64,000 nt of DNA from CAZZBK01 sp964652155. Its GTDB lineage: Bacteria > Planctomycetota > Planctomycetia > Pirellulales > PNKZ01. This document shows, piece after piece, positions 16,322-25,503 of the stretch. The translations under genes and the position numbers were made by a program. The first letter of the stretch is position 1. Each line of letters opens with the position of its first letter. Location: positions 1-64,000 of the forward strand of contig CAZZBK010000011.1 of NCBI GenBank assembly GCA_964652155.1, in the 5' to 3' direction. The notes under the pieces are model-generated. The model searched no databases. It worked only from the letters and a program-made list of their open reading frames with translations, and was not told the DNA's origin.

Positions 16322-16375
16322 CAACGCTGTGGCTTAGACAACAACGCTGTGACAACAACGCTGTGGCTTAGACAA
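16322..16375. repeat. Three tandem copies of the 3' end of the cold-shock gene
   Basis: The unit CAACGCTGTGGCTTAGACAA is at 16322-16341 and 16356-16375, with a shortened copy lacking GCTTAG at 16342-16355. The last copy contains the TTA (stop on the minus strand) and final codons of the cold-shock gene, so the array was built by duplicating that gene end. Confidence 0.85.
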
Positions 16376-16565
16376 CCTTGACGTTCTCGGCGCACGGCCC
16401 CTTCGGACCTTGCCCTTCGGTGAAGGAGACTTTCTGTCCTTCACGCAAGTCGTCAAAGCGGCAACCTTGCAGCGCCTTGGAGTGGAAGAACAAGTCCTTC
16501 GCGCCACCGGTGTTGATGAAACCAAATCCCTTGTCCGTCAACTTCTTAATCGTGCCTTCGGGCAT
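16368..16565 (-). CDS. Cold-shock domain protein (CspA family)
   Basis: 65 residues, an RNA/ssDNA-binding OB-fold. RNP1 is KGFGFI and RNP2 is LFFHSKAL, close to the usual DLFVHFS form; GPCAENVKV ends the domain. I chose ATG 16565 (product beginning MPEGTIKKL) because GGGAAG lies 7 bases upstream. An in-frame ATG at 16580 adds MGSVQ and has no ribosome binding site. Cold-shock proteins act as RNA chaperones and are usually controlled through a structured 5' leader; the 268 bases upstream could hold one, but I cannot demonstrate it. Tandem copies of the gene's end follow the stop codon. Confidence 0.93.
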   Translation of the reverse strand: MPEGTIKKLTDKGFGFINTGGAKDLFFHSKALQGCRFDDLREGQKVSFTEGQGPKGPCAENVKVV

Positions 16566-16833
16566 TTGAACGCTTCCCATAAATAAATGCGGTACTACAG
16601 AAACGAGGCCGAAAACGATGTGGCACTCGTCCCACCAGGGAAAGTGTATCGGTAATCACGCAGGAACGCAAATCGATCTGCCAACTCGATTCGTCATACA
16701 TGGCCAAAGGACGACGCAGACACGCGCGGGCAGCCTCGATACGCAGCGGATCGGCAAACCCGTTGCGACCTACGTTCCTCGCCATTACGATCGATGCGAA
16801 TCGATAGCTTGGCGGTCGGGATAAGGGGAAACC

Positions 16834-18012
16834 ATGTCCACAAAATTGCCTGTCTTGCCACGAATAAACATCCCTTCGACCCTGGTTATCAGCGGTGGGG
16901 CATCGCGGCTCGTCGGTCAAGAGGCGGCTCGACTGCGACTCCGCCGCCCGTTGCTGGTAACGGACCCTTATTTGGCCAAACTGGGCCTCGATCAGCCGGT
17001 GCTCGCGGACCTGGCCGCTGAACACATCTCGGCTCAGGTGTTCGCCGCCGTCGATCCCGACCCAACGGTGGCCAATGTCGAGGCGGGGCTGACCCTGTTG
17101 CGCCGCTTCGACTGCGACGGACTCATTGCCATTGGCGGCGGAAGCAGCATCGACGCGGCCAAGGCCATCGCGGTCATGAGCCGCAACGCGGGCACGCTCG
17201 CCGACTACATGGGCTATCACAAAATTCCGCTCCCGGGTCTGCCGCTGATCGCGATTCCGACCACGGCCGGCACGGGGAGCGAAGTCACCAAGGTGACGGT
17301 CATCACCGACACGGCGCGCCAGGTGAAGATGATGCTGCTCGATGCCCATTTGCTGCCGACCGTGGCGCTGGTCGATTATGAATTGACGTTCAGTATGCCC
17401 CCGTCACTCACGGCCGCGGTGGGTATCGACTCGCTGACGCATGCCCTGGAGGCGTATGTCTCGCGAAAAGCTCAACCATTGACCGATTTGTTCGCCCTGG
17501 AGGCGGCTCAGTTGATCGGCAGACACCTCCGCCGCGCGTTTGAAGTTCCCGGCGATCGTGTGGCGCGCGAGGCCATGATGCGTGGCGCAACGTTGGCGGG
17601 CATTGCGTTCAGCAACGCGAGCGTCGCTTTGGTGCACGGCATGTCGCGCCCAATCGGCGCCTACTTTCATGTCCCACACGGTCTCAGTAACGCCATGTTG
17701 CTCCCCGCCGTGACGCGATTTAGTATCGGCGCGGAGTGCGCGCGTTATGCCACCTTCGCGCGGCACGCGGGCTTGTCAGACGCCGCTGATGACACACAGT
17801 CCGGCGTGCTATTGGTCGCAGCACTCGAGGCGCTCAATCGCGACCTCGGCGTGCCATCGCCACAAGCCTACGGCATCGATCGCACCGCGTATGAGAACGC
17901 CGTGCCCCGGATGGCCGCCGACGCCTGGGCGAGCGGCTCTCCGGCCAACAACCCGCGCGTGCCAACGCTCGACGAGATGATCGCACTCTACCGAGAATGC
18001 TACTCGACGTGA
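16834..18012 (+). CDS. Iron-containing alcohol dehydrogenase (type III)
   Basis: 392 residues, typical of the family. NAD-binding GGGSSID is at residues 101-107 and TTAGTGSE at 143-150. Metal ligands are visible as Asp199 and His203 (GIDSLTHALEAYVS), His268 (VALVHGMSRP) and His282 (HVPHGLSN). It should interconvert an alcohol and an aldehyde or ketone; the substrate is not evident. A purine-rich AAGGGGA precedes the ATG. It is a single gene, convergent with the heme-binding-like gene at 18050. Confidence 0.92.
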   Translation: MSTKLPVLPRINIPSTLVISGGASRLVGQEAARLRLRRPLLVTDPYLAKLGLDQPVLADLAAEHISAQVFAAVDPDPTVANVEAGLTLLRRFDCDGLIAIGGGSSIDAAKAIAVMSRNAGTLADYMGYHKIPLPGLPLIAIPTTAGTGSEVTKVTVITDTARQVKMMLLDAHLLPTVALVDYELTFSMPPSLTAAVGIDSLTHALEAYVSRKAQPLTDLFALEAAQLIGRHLRRAFEVPGDRVAREAMMRGATLAGIAFSNASVALVHGMSRPIGAYFHVPHGLSNAMLLPAVTRFSIGAECARYATFARHAGLSDAADDTQSGVLLVAALEALNRDLGVPSPQAYGIDRTAYENAVPRMAADAWASGSPANNPRVPTLDEMIALYRECYST

Positions 18013-18049
18013 GTGTTCCAGCAACGGACACCCCGCGACGTTGCCAGAA

Positions 18050-18568
18050 TCACTTGGCATCGAGCGCCGCGAGTCCCGCCTTGGCCACCAAGCCGTCTTG
18101 CACCGAGGTGACCCCCGACACGCCAATGCCACCGATAATCTTGCCGTCATGAACGATCGGCAAGCCCCCTTCGACCGGCAGCGCGCCGGGCAACTTGAGA
18201 ATTCGCAGGCCCGCGCCCCCTTGCGCAATTATCTCTTCAAACACCTTGGTCGGGCGACGGAACAACGCCGCAGTCTTGGCCTTCTCGATCGACACCTCGA
18301 CGCTGCCGTATTGTGTGTTGTCCAAACGTTGAAAGGCGACCAAATAGCCCGCTGGGTCGACGATCGTAATCGCCACGGGCCACTTCTGCTGGACGGCCTC
18401 TTGCTCGGCGGCGGCCAGAATCTTGCGGGCCAGCTCCAAGTTGATCGGGCTGCCGTAGGGGGTCGGCTCCTGTGACGGGGCCTGCGGCTGGACCGGCTGT
18501 TGGGCCAACACCGCCGACAGCCCGAGAACGGCAAACAGACCGACGCACAACATGCTCAAGCGACGCAT
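18050..18568 (-). CDS. Exported heme-binding-like protein (GlcG/HbpS, DUF336)
   Basis: 172 residues. A signal peptide (core LCVGLFAVLGLSAVLA) is followed by a Pro/Gln-rich linker, then the GlcG/HbpS domain: LELARKILAAAEQEA, ITIVDPAGYLVAFQRLD, a Lys-rich helix with KAKTAALF, and GGLPIVHDGKIIGGIGVSG. Domains of this type bind heme or degradation products in some species, but many members are uncharacterised. I chose ATG 18568 because AGGAGAG sits 6 bases upstream; an earlier in-frame start has no such signal. The glycolate oxidase genes are about 38 kb away, so there is no glc operon link here. Confidence 0.88.
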   Translation of the reverse strand: MRRLSMLCVGLFAVLGLSAVLAQQPVQPQAPSQEPTPYGSPINLELARKILAAAEQEAVQQKWPVAITIVDPAGYLVAFQRLDNTQYGSVEVSIEKAKTAALFRRPTKVFEEIIAQGGAGLRILKLPGALPVEGGLPIVHDGKIIGGIGVSGVTSVQDGLVAKAGLAALDAK

Positions 18569-18886
18569 AGCAACTCTCCTGGATTGAGATAGGACAATAT
18601 GGGGGCCAAACGACAATCTTATCGAGGTCGGCGAGGCTATTGAGCCAGGGCGACCACCGGAAGCCCGGCGCTTCCCGGTCTCTCGTTGCGCGACGCGGCT
18701 CATTCATCGCGTAGGGGGCTACAACGGGCGATTCGGTCAACTGCCGCACATTCTAGCGGCGGTTTGCGTCGCCGTACAACGCCCAGGAGAGCGATCGCTG
18801 GGCCGTCGGGCGCTCTGGCTCCATGACCTTTCTGTACTCTATAATCGCTGGCGTGCCGCCCGCCTTTCATCACGAGGGTTCTCGCC
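18569..18886. other. Divergent intergenic region
   Basis: 318 bases between the minus-strand heme-binding-like gene and the plus-strand Gfo/Idh gene. It must carry both promoters. I see no strong hairpin, repeat or convincing small ORF in it. Confidence 0.5.
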
Positions 18887-20335
18887 ATGCCTCCACTCTC
18901 CCGTCGTCGCTTTCTCGAAGACAGCCTGATCGCCGCCGCGGCGACCGCCACCTTAACCGCGAAAGCCGACGTGGCGTTCGGTGCCGAGCCCCCGCGGACC
19001 TCAGCAAACGACACGCTCCAGCACGCCGTGATCGGTTGTCGCATTCGCGGCAAGGCCCATGTGGCCGAATTCGGTCGTTTGCCGGGCGTGCAGATTGCCT
19101 ACGTCTGCGACCCCGACTTGCAATTGGCTGAAGAACTCGCGGTGACGGTTGAAAAGCAAAGCGGCCGCAAGCCGCAGGTGGTGCAAGATCTACGCAAGAT
19201 ATACGACGACAAGTCGATCGACACCGTGTCGATCGCGGCCCCCAATCACTGGCATGCCTTGGCCGCGATTTGGGCCATGCAGGCCGGCAAGGACGCTTAT
19301 GTCGAAAAGCCGGTCAGCCACAACATTGAAGAAGGACGACGGATGGTGCAGGTCGCTCGCAAGACCCAGCGCATCTGTCAAGGCGGCACGCAGAACCGAT
19401 CTGTCGGAGCGCTCCGCAGTGCGGCCGAATTCATCCAGGCGGGCAAACTCGGCGAGGTGAAACTGGCGCGCACCCTCATCTATGGTCGGCGCGCTTCGAT
19501 CGGCCCGCGCAGCGCGTGCGTCATTCCTCCCAAGTGCGACTTCAATCTCTGGCTCGGCCCGGCCACACAGCAGCCGCTGACCCGCGCCAACATGCACTAC
19601 GACTGGCACTGGGTCTGGGACACCGGCAATGGCGAGCTCGGCAACAACAACATTCACATGGTCGATATTTGCCGCTGGCTCCTGGGTCTCAAGGGGCTCG
19701 GCGACTCGGTGTTCAGCATCGGCGGTCGACTGGGCTACGAAGACGCCGGCGAGACTCCGAATACGCAGATGACCGTCCACCGGTATGGCCCGCAAACCAT
19801 CATCCAGGAAGTTCGCGGCCTCAAGTCCGCGCCGTTTAGCAACCAATTCAAGTCCGGCTACGTGATCTACGGCAGCGAAGGGTTCATCGCCGACGCCACG
19901 CTCTTCGACCCGCAGGGCAAGCTCGTGCAAAAATTCGAGGGGCAGGGGGAAAATCACTTTGCCAACTTCGTTCGCGCCGTTCGCAGCCGTCGAAGTGCCG
20001 ACTTGAATGCCGAAATCGAGCAAGGACACGTCTCGACCGGCCTGTGTCACGTCGCGAACATCTCGCATCGACTTGGCAAAACGACAGCGGTCGAAGAAAT
20101 CCGCAGCCAACTCAGCAGCGCCGAGTATGGCGAAGAGTCGCGCGCCACATTCACTCGCATGACCGATCATCTGCGCGAGAACGATGTCGACCTCGCCAAG
20201 ACTCCGCTGACGCTCGGACCTTTATTGACGATCGACGCGGCCAACGAGCGGTTCGTCAAAAACCCGGCCGCCGACGCGCTGCTGCGGCGCGAGTATCGTC
20301 GGCCGTTCGTCGTGCCCAGTGCGAATGAGATTTAA
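18887..20335 (+). CDS. Tat-exported Gfo/Idh/MocA-family oxidoreductase
   Basis: 482 residues. The Tat signal RRRFLEDSLIAAAATAT opens the protein. The Rossmann motif reads IGCRIRGKAH, with Arg replacing the middle Gly of the usual GxGxxG. EKPVSHN holds the catalytic Lys region and WHWVWDTGNGELGNNNIHMVD is typical of the exported subfamily. These proteins use NAD(P) and act on sugars or inositols; exported members are numerous in planctomycetes and mostly untested. It is followed by a convergent minus-strand gene with only 11 bases between them. Confidence 0.92.
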   Translation: MPPLSRRRFLEDSLIAAAATATLTAKADVAFGAEPPRTSANDTLQHAVIGCRIRGKAHVAEFGRLPGVQIAYVCDPDLQLAEELAVTVEKQSGRKPQVVQDLRKIYDDKSIDTVSIAAPNHWHALAAIWAMQAGKDAYVEKPVSHNIEEGRRMVQVARKTQRICQGGTQNRSVGALRSAAEFIQAGKLGEVKLARTLIYGRRASIGPRSACVIPPKCDFNLWLGPATQQPLTRANMHYDWHWVWDTGNGELGNNNIHMVDICRWLLGLKGLGDSVFSIGGRLGYEDAGETPNTQMTVHRYGPQTIIQEVRGLKSAPFSNQFKSGYVIYGSEGFIADATLFDPQGKLVQKFEGQGENHFANFVRAVRSRRSADLNAEIEQGHVSTGLCHVANISHRLGKTTAVEEIRSQLSSAEYGEESRATFTRMTDHLRENDVDLAKTPLTLGPLLTIDAANERFVKNPAADALLRREYRRPFVVPSANEI

Positions 20336-20346
20336 CCCGACCCACA

Positions 20347-21582
20347 TTATGTGCGGACAAAGCGCGATTCGCGGGGCGGCTGGTAACGCACGTCCAACTG
20401 GGGCGTCTCGCGCCGTTCGCCAAGCGCCGTGAGCGACTGAAGCGCCGCCTGAACCATGCCGCTGGTGAGCAACGTTCGCTCGACAGGGTACGGGGCCTGG
20501 CCCGTCGTAAATAGCTCCTCGGCCTGGGTCATCAGCGCGGCCGAGTAGGTCACGTTCGGGTTGGGGGGCAGATAGTACAGTGTCGACAGCGGCTCGGCCT
20601 CTCCCTTGAGCTTGGCCGCCACGAGGAAGTCTGCCGTCAGGCCGTTGAGCAGCAGCATCGTGCCACGCAGGCCGTCGACATACTCGATGCGATAAGCGAT
20701 TGGGTCTTTGACGAACGCGCGAATCTGCTCGCTCGTCGGGTAGCGGTGACTGAACGACTTCGGCTGCGCGAGCGTCTGGCTGCGCGAGAGACAAGCCCCG
20801 AACAACCGCGGGTCCCAACCGCCCGCAGCCCAACTGCCGGCCCCCATCGCTTTCCAGACCGCCTCGCCGCGCAGGGCTTGGATCGCGCGCACGCCCGTCT
20901 CGCCGCCGCGTCGACGATCGATGAACGACTGCAAAGCCTCGAGCGCGTGAAAGTCGTAAATGTCGGTCGCGCCGTGCGCCACGCACATTGCCTCTTCGAC
21001 CTCGGCGCCGTAGGGGAGATCAATGGCCGGCATTCGCCACGTGACCGGCAACGACGAACCGGCCAGCAACGGAAACTTCAGCGTCCGCGACTGCTCGACC
21101 ATTTGCTTGGCATAAGCGAAGTTCCAGGACAGGTGTTTGTCGTTGAACACCGGAGCCGTCCGGCCGTCACGGCGAAACACCTCGACGATCTGCTGGAACA
21201 ATTCATAACGCGGATACAGCTTCTGCCCAAACTCGTTGAGCGGATAACTGCCATGTTCGCCGATCAGCAACACGGCGTCGACGGCGAGTTGCTGGCCGCC
21301 GCAGCGCAACGCCTCGGCCACGCTCTTGTAGACCGTGAAGCCAAACTCCTCGGCCCGGCCAGCGCTCAAATCATCCTGCGGTCGCTGATCGACGTAGGCC
21401 GAGACCACCTCGAACGGCGGCTGATGCCAGCGTCCCTCGCGTGGGTAGCCGACCAAGAACCGCTCGGCCATGTGCCAGGCATGCGAGCGATAGGTCCATA
21501 CCGTGGTCACGACCGCCAAGCGTTTGCGAGTAGCTTTCGCGGCCGAGTCGGCTCCCCAGCCGGGCGATGCCATCGCGCTCGC
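20347..21582 (-). CDS. Conserved exported protein, N-terminus lost in the assembly gap
   Basis: About 411 residues are readable up to the N-run; the start and probable signal peptide lie in or beyond the gap. The visible N-terminal part has KRLAVVTTVWTYRSHAWHMAERFL, then AVLLIGEHGSYPLNEFGQK, MPAIDLPYGAEVEEAM and EYVDGLRGTMLLLNG. I recognise no catalytic family with certainty. The start of the readable part looks like a Rossmann-type beta-alpha unit. It is convergent with the Gfo/Idh gene. Any reading frame drawn through the Ns to 21747 is not reliable. Confidence 0.7.
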   Translation of the reverse strand, partial: ASAMASPGWGADSAAKATRKRLAVVTTVWTYRSHAWHMAERFLVGYPREGRWHQPPFEVVSAYVDQRPQDDLSAGRAEEFGFTVYKSVAEALRCGGQQLAVDAVLLIGEHGSYPLNEFGQKLYPRYELFQQIVEVFRRDGRTAPVFNDKHLSWNFAYAKQMVEQSRTLKFPLLAGSSLPVTWRMPAIDLPYGAEVEEAMCVAHGATDIYDFHALEALQSFIDRRRGGETGVRAIQALRGEAVWKAMGAGSWAAGGWDPRLFGACLSRSQTLAQPKSFSHRYPTSEQIRAFVKDPIAYRIEYVDGLRGTMLLLNGLTADFLVAAKLKGEAEPLSTLYYLPPNPNVTYSAALMTQAEELFTTGQAPYPVERTLLTSGMVQAALQSLTALGERRETPQLDVRYQPPRESRFVRT

Positions 21583-21682
21583 NNNNNNNNNNNNNNNNNN
21601 NNNNNNNNNNNNNNNNNNNNNNNNNNNNNNNNNNNNNNNNNNNNNNNNNNNNNNNNNNNNNNNNNNNNNNNNNNNNNNNNNN
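21583..21682. other. Assembly gap (100 N)
   Basis: Exactly 100 unknown bases, the conventional size for a gap of unknown length. It removes the N-terminus of the minus-strand gene and part of the divergent region before the esterase at 21776. Confidence 1.
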
Positions 21683-21775
21683 CGGACCACCGTGCCACTG
21701 CCGTGACACGCGAACAACCTCGCATTAGAATGGGCACCGCTGTTCACTCACCTTAGCCTTCCACGGGAACTTGCC

Positions 21776-23089
21776 ATGATTCGCACCCCCCTGGCGTCAC
21801 TCGTTCTGCTGCTTGTTGCGATCTCTCCGGCACACGCTCAGCAGCCGGCGACAACGTCGGCGTATGCGCTCAAGGCTGTCGCGGATCGGCCCGATGCGAT
21901 TTACAAGACGGGCGAGCAAGCGACCTTCGCCATCAGCCTGACCAAAGCAGGTCAGAATGCCAAGGGGGCGGAAGTCCGCTATCGCCTGTCGCTTGACGGT
22001 TATTCCGCGATCGGCGAAGGGACCGTGTCGATCGGCGATCAAACGACCGTGACCAGTACGCTGAGCAAGCCAGGGTTCGTGCGCTTGCAAGTCGACTACA
22101 CCACGGACGACAAAAAGACGGTCTCGGCCGTCGCCGCGGCGGGCTTCGACCCACTGCATATTCCGCCGAGCCTTGAGGTCCCCGACGATTTCGACTCGTT
22201 CTGGGCCGAGCAGAAACGCGAGCTGGCCAAGCTCCCCATCAACGCTCGACTCACCTCGATCGCGTCATCGGTGCCGACAGTCGAGTGTTTCGACGTGCAA
22301 GCCGACTGCACCGGGGGCAAGCCGATCTCGGGCTACTTCGCGCGACCCAAGGACGCCAAGCCCAAGTCGCTGCCAGCGGTCATGCTGGTGCATGGCGCGG
22401 GAGTGCGGAGCAGTAACTTGGGTGGCGCCGTTGCCCAGGCCGCGAAGGGAAGACTGGCGCTCGACATGAACGCCCACGGCATTCCCAATGGCAAGCCGGC
22501 CGAGTTCTATGACGCACTCACCAAAGGCGAATTGGCCAACTATCGCGCCATTGGACGCGAGTCGCGCGAGACCGTGTACTTTCGCGGCATGCTGATCCGC
22601 CTGGTGCGCGGGCTCGATTTTCTCTGTTCGCAAAGCGAGTGGGATGGCCGGATCCTGATCGTCATGGGCGGGAGCCAAGGGGGTGGGCAGGCCATCGCCG
22701 CGGCCGGGCTCGACCCGCGCGTGACCGCGATTTACGCCGGCGTGCCGGCCTTGTGCGATCACTCGGGCAATGTTGTCGGCCGCATCGCCGGTTGGCCCAA
22801 GATCGTGCCGCTCCTCGATGGCAAGCCGGCACCGCGCGAGCTGCAAGCGGCCCGCTACGTCGACGGTTTGAATTTCGCCACGCGCACCAAGGCCGACGCG
22901 ATCGTTACGGTCGGTTTCATCGATGGTGTCTGCCCGCCGACGGCTGTCTATGCGACCTATAATAACCTGCGCGGTCACAAACGCATGGTGACCGGAATCT
23001 TGAACGGCCATGAAGGTCCACGCGACGCCGGCACGGAAGTCGAAGCCTTCATGGCCGCTCACATCGTGCGCCTGCAATCGAACAAGTGA
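21776..23089 (+). CDS. Exported acetylxylan-esterase-type hydrolase (AXE1 family)
   Basis: 437 residues. The signal peptide is residues 1-21 (core LASLVLLLVAISP, AHA cleavage). A beta-sandwich-like domain of about 100 residues precedes an alpha/beta-hydrolase of the AXE1 type: PAVMLVHGAG, the nucleophile Ser300 in MGGSQGGG, the acid in VGFIDGVCPP and the His in NGHEGP. It should remove acetyl groups from polysaccharides or cephalosporin-like substrates outside the cytoplasm. The P-loop kinase gene starts 7 bases after its stop. Confidence 0.92.
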   Translation: MIRTPLASLVLLLVAISPAHAQQPATTSAYALKAVADRPDAIYKTGEQATFAISLTKAGQNAKGAEVRYRLSLDGYSAIGEGTVSIGDQTTVTSTLSKPGFVRLQVDYTTDDKKTVSAVAAAGFDPLHIPPSLEVPDDFDSFWAEQKRELAKLPINARLTSIASSVPTVECFDVQADCTGGKPISGYFARPKDAKPKSLPAVMLVHGAGVRSSNLGGAVAQAAKGRLALDMNAHGIPNGKPAEFYDALTKGELANYRAIGRESRETVYFRGMLIRLVRGLDFLCSQSEWDGRILIVMGGSQGGGQAIAAAGLDPRVTAIYAGVPALCDHSGNVVGRIAGWPKIVPLLDGKPAPRELQAARYVDGLNFATRTKADAIVTVGFIDGVCPPTAVYATYNNLRGHKRMVTGILNGHEGPRDAGTEVEAFMAAHIVRLQSNK

Positions 23090-23096
23090 TCGCCCG

Positions 23097-23723
23097 ATGA
23101 ACGCTCCGTCATGCGACACGACGGCTCAGCACGTCGCCACAATCCGCGCTGCGATCGAATCGCGGCCGGATATTTATCTGATTGGCATCGCGGGAGTGCC
23201 CGGCAGCGGCAAGACCACGCTCTGCCGAGCCCTGCGTGAGCAGTTGCCCGGCTCGATCGTGGTCCCCTTCGATGGCTATCATCTGCCACGCAGTCAACTA
23301 GATGCCGAAGGGCTGCGACGGCGCGGCGCGTTGCATACCTTCGATACCGCCACGTTTCGATCCGATATGGCCCGACTGCGACAGTCACGCGAGGGCTCGT
23401 TTCCCGAGTTTGACCACGCCGAGAAAGACCCGCGACCTAACGCGGTCCGAGTCACGCGCTCGACGCGTTGGGTGATCGTCGAGGGGATTTACGTGCTGCT
23501 GCGCGACATCGGAGCCGAGCCGCTGTTCGACCTGCGCGTGTTCCTTGACTGCGACTTGGATGTGGCCTGCCAGCGACTCTCGGCCCGGCACGTCGAGAGC
23601 GGTCTGGCAACCAACGCGGCCGAGGGACGTGAGCGCGCCTGGTCCAACGATCGAGTGAACGCGCTCGGCATTCTCGCCGATGGCTGTCGCGAACGGGCCG
23701 AGTTGGTGCTGCGAACCGGCTAG
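23097..23723 (+). CDS. P-loop sugar/nucleoside kinase (uridine kinase / pantothenate kinase-like)
   Basis: 208 residues with Walker A GVPGSGKTTLC near the N-terminus, VVPFDGYHLPR (substrate loop of the PRK/uridine kinase fold) and VIVEGIYVLL as Walker B. Domain size and motifs match the YggC/FrcK-like 'nucleoside/nucleotide kinase family'. The substrate, a sugar, nucleoside or pantothenate, is not decided by the sequence. I chose ATG 23097; the longer in-frame start would overlap the esterase. It is likely co-transcribed with the esterase 7 bases upstream and convergent with hddC. Confidence 0.85.
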   Translation: MNAPSCDTTAQHVATIRAAIESRPDIYLIGIAGVPGSGKTTLCRALREQLPGSIVVPFDGYHLPRSQLDAEGLRRRGALHTFDTATFRSDMARLRQSREGSFPEFDHAEKDPRPNAVRVTRSTRWVIVEGIYVLLRDIGAEPLFDLRVFLDCDLDVACQRLSARHVESGLATNAAEGRERAWSNDRVNALGILADGCRERAELVLRTG

Positions 23724-23759
23724 CGCGGCGAGGTGCTTGTTGAGCCCGAGACGCTCGAC

Positions 23760-24494
23760 TCAGTCAGGTCTGGCGAAGAACGTTTCGGCCGCGGCGAACG
23801 TCTCTGGGGTGCCGATATCGAGGAATCGGCCTCCCTGGGCAAACGCCACAAGAATACGCCGCTGGGCCCAACGCGGAAAAACATCATACTCCAGCGAGAT
23901 CGCCCGATCGGTCGGAATCTCATCGAGCAGCTTCCGCTCGAGCAGATAGATGCCGGCATTGATCGAGCCGCGGAGAGTGTTGCTCCCCTTCTCGCAAAAC
24001 GCCACAACATAACGCTCGGCATCGCATGTCACGCAACCGAAGCGATGGACGTCATCCACGTCGGTTAACAAGAGCGCGGCCTGTGCGGCGCGCTGCTTGA
24101 ACCACGCGTGGTAATGCATCAAATCGGCGTCACAATACGAGTCGCCATTAAACACCATCGCCAGCGGCGTGGCGATTTGTTGAACCGCGAGCCGCAGCGC
24201 GCCGCCGGTCCCCAGCGGCTCGATCTCGCGCGAGTAGCTCAAGGCGAGTTTGCCGTAGCGCGTGCCCAATGCCTCCTCGATCATTTCGGCCCGATAGCCC
24301 GTGCAGAGCACGACATGCTCGATGGGGGTCGAGGCGATTTTATCGAGCAGATAAGTGATAAACGGCCGGCCGGCGACGGGCGCGAGCACCTTGGGTCGAT
24401 CCGCCACCGCAGCGCGGAGCCGAGTGCCCATCCCGCCGGCCAGAATGACCGCCGTCACTTCTTGACCCGTCGGAAATTGTGGCGTGTCGGTCAT
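23760..24494 (-). CDS. hddC: Sugar-1-phosphate nucleotidyltransferase, HddC-like
   Basis: 244 residues, in the size range of D-glycero-alpha-D-manno-heptose-1-phosphate guanylyltransferase. Motifs: AVILAGGMGTRL (nucleotide loop), RPKVLAPVAGRPF, VFNGDSYCD (metal site) and FLDIGTPETF. Last gene of a six-gene minus-strand operon that also carries an hddA-like kinase, which supports a GDP-heptose role. The missing steps, an isomerase (GmhA) and phosphatase (GmhB), are not in the window. A generic nucleotidyltransferase for another sugar remains possible. It is separated from the upstream epimerase by 7 bases. Confidence 0.8.
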   Translation of the reverse strand: MTDTPQFPTGQEVTAVILAGGMGTRLRAAVADRPKVLAPVAGRPFITYLLDKIASTPIEHVVLCTGYRAEMIEEALGTRYGKLALSYSREIEPLGTGGALRLAVQQIATPLAMVFNGDSYCDADLMHYHAWFKQRAAQAALLLTDVDDVHRFGCVTCDAERYVVAFCEKGSNTLRGSINAGIYLLERKLLDEIPTDRAISLEYDVFPRWAQRRILVAFAQGGRFLDIGTPETFAAAETFFARPD

Positions 24495-24501
24495 GGCACG
24501 G

Positions 24502-25440
24502 TTAAATATTCTGATGCACGCGGCGGCCGAGCATGCGATAGCCTTTGATCAACTCGCGAATGCCGTCATCAAGCGAACGCTTGGCCTCGAAGCCCGCCTC
24601 GCGCAGCCGCTGATTCGAGACCACGTAGTTGCGTTTGTCGGGGTCGTGTCCCACGTCCGAGAAGTGAATGTAGAAGTGGTGTACGTGTTCGCGAATCTTG
24701 AGTGCCAGTTGCTCTTTGGACAAATTGGCCGAGTCGAGCCCGGCGTTGAATGCGCGGCCGATCATTCCATCGCGATGCTGCAAGGCATGTAGGAAGGCGT
24801 CGGCCACGTCGCGAACATGAATAAAGTTGCGTTGAAAGTGCTTCTCGAAGATGACCAGGTAGCCGTCGGTCACGGCCGCGTAGGTAAAGTGATTGACCAG
24901 CAGATCCAAGCGCATGCGCGGCGAGGTGCCGAACACCGTCGCCAGCCGCAGCGTGATCGCGTTCTGGCTGGCAAGCAACTCGGCTTCGGCGTCAACCTTC
25001 GTGCGGCCATACACCGAAATCGGCTCCAGCGGCGTGTCTTCGGTGCAAAAGAAGTCGCCAGACTTCGCGCCATAACCGCTGTTCGTGACCGGATAGACGA
25101 TGAGTTGCTTGGGGCTGCGGAGTCGATTGATGAGTTGGATCGCCCCCAAGTTGACCGCCTCGGCCAACCACGGGTCACGATCACAGGCCGGCGCGCCGAC
25201 AATGGCCGCCAGCGGGATGATCGCGTCGGCCTGCGCGACCAGTTTGCGCATCAGTCCCTCGTCGCGGACGTCGCCGCGTACAAAGTCAAATCGCGGGTTC
25301 GCGCAGTAACCGAACAGCGACTCGACGCCGTACATCAAATTATCGACCACCGTCACGTTGTAGCCGGCGTCGAGCAGGTGACCGACCATCACTGACCCCA
25401 GATAGCCTGCGCCGCCCGTGACGAGTATGTTCTCCGACAT
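24502..25440 (-). CDS. NAD-dependent sugar epimerase/dehydratase (extended SDR)
   Basis: 312 residues. The Rossmann motif TGGAGYLGS is at the N-terminus; the active site shows Ser in TNSGYGAK and YGRTK (YxxxK). FQRNFIHVRDVADAF and VVSNQRLREAGF are typical of nucleotide-sugar epimerases. I chose ATG 25440, with GAGG about 9 bases upstream, over a TTG at 25449. It lies between the glycosyltransferase and hddC, and likely modifies the nucleotide-activated heptose or a related sugar. Confidence 0.88.
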   Translation of the reverse strand: MSENILVTGGAGYLGSVMVGHLLDAGYNVTVVDNLMYGVESLFGYCANPRFDFVRGDVRDEGLMRKLVAQADAIIPLAAIVGAPACDRDPWLAEAVNLGAIQLINRLRSPKQLIVYPVTNSGYGAKSGDFFCTEDTPLEPISVYGRTKVDAEAELLASQNAITLRLATVFGTSPRMRLDLLVNHFTYAAVTDGYLVIFEKHFQRNFIHVRDVADAFLHALQHRDGMIGRAFNAGLDSANLSKEQLALKIREHVHHFYIHFSDVGHDPDKRNYVVSNQRLREAGFEAKRSLDDGIRELIKGYRMLGRRVHQNI

Positions 25441-25503
25441 GGCAATCAACCTCGAAGATAAAAAAGTGTGTTCTAGATATAGGAGTGGGAAGCGGCCCTG
25501 GGA

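Noticed and set aside
16322..16375. CRISPR-like array
   Set aside because: Only three contiguous copies, no spacers, and the unit is the end of the cold-shock gene.
21683..21747. Continuation of the minus-strand gene through the N-run
   Set aside because: The frame across the gap depends on the arbitrary number of Ns, and the sequence right of the gap shows no signal peptide.
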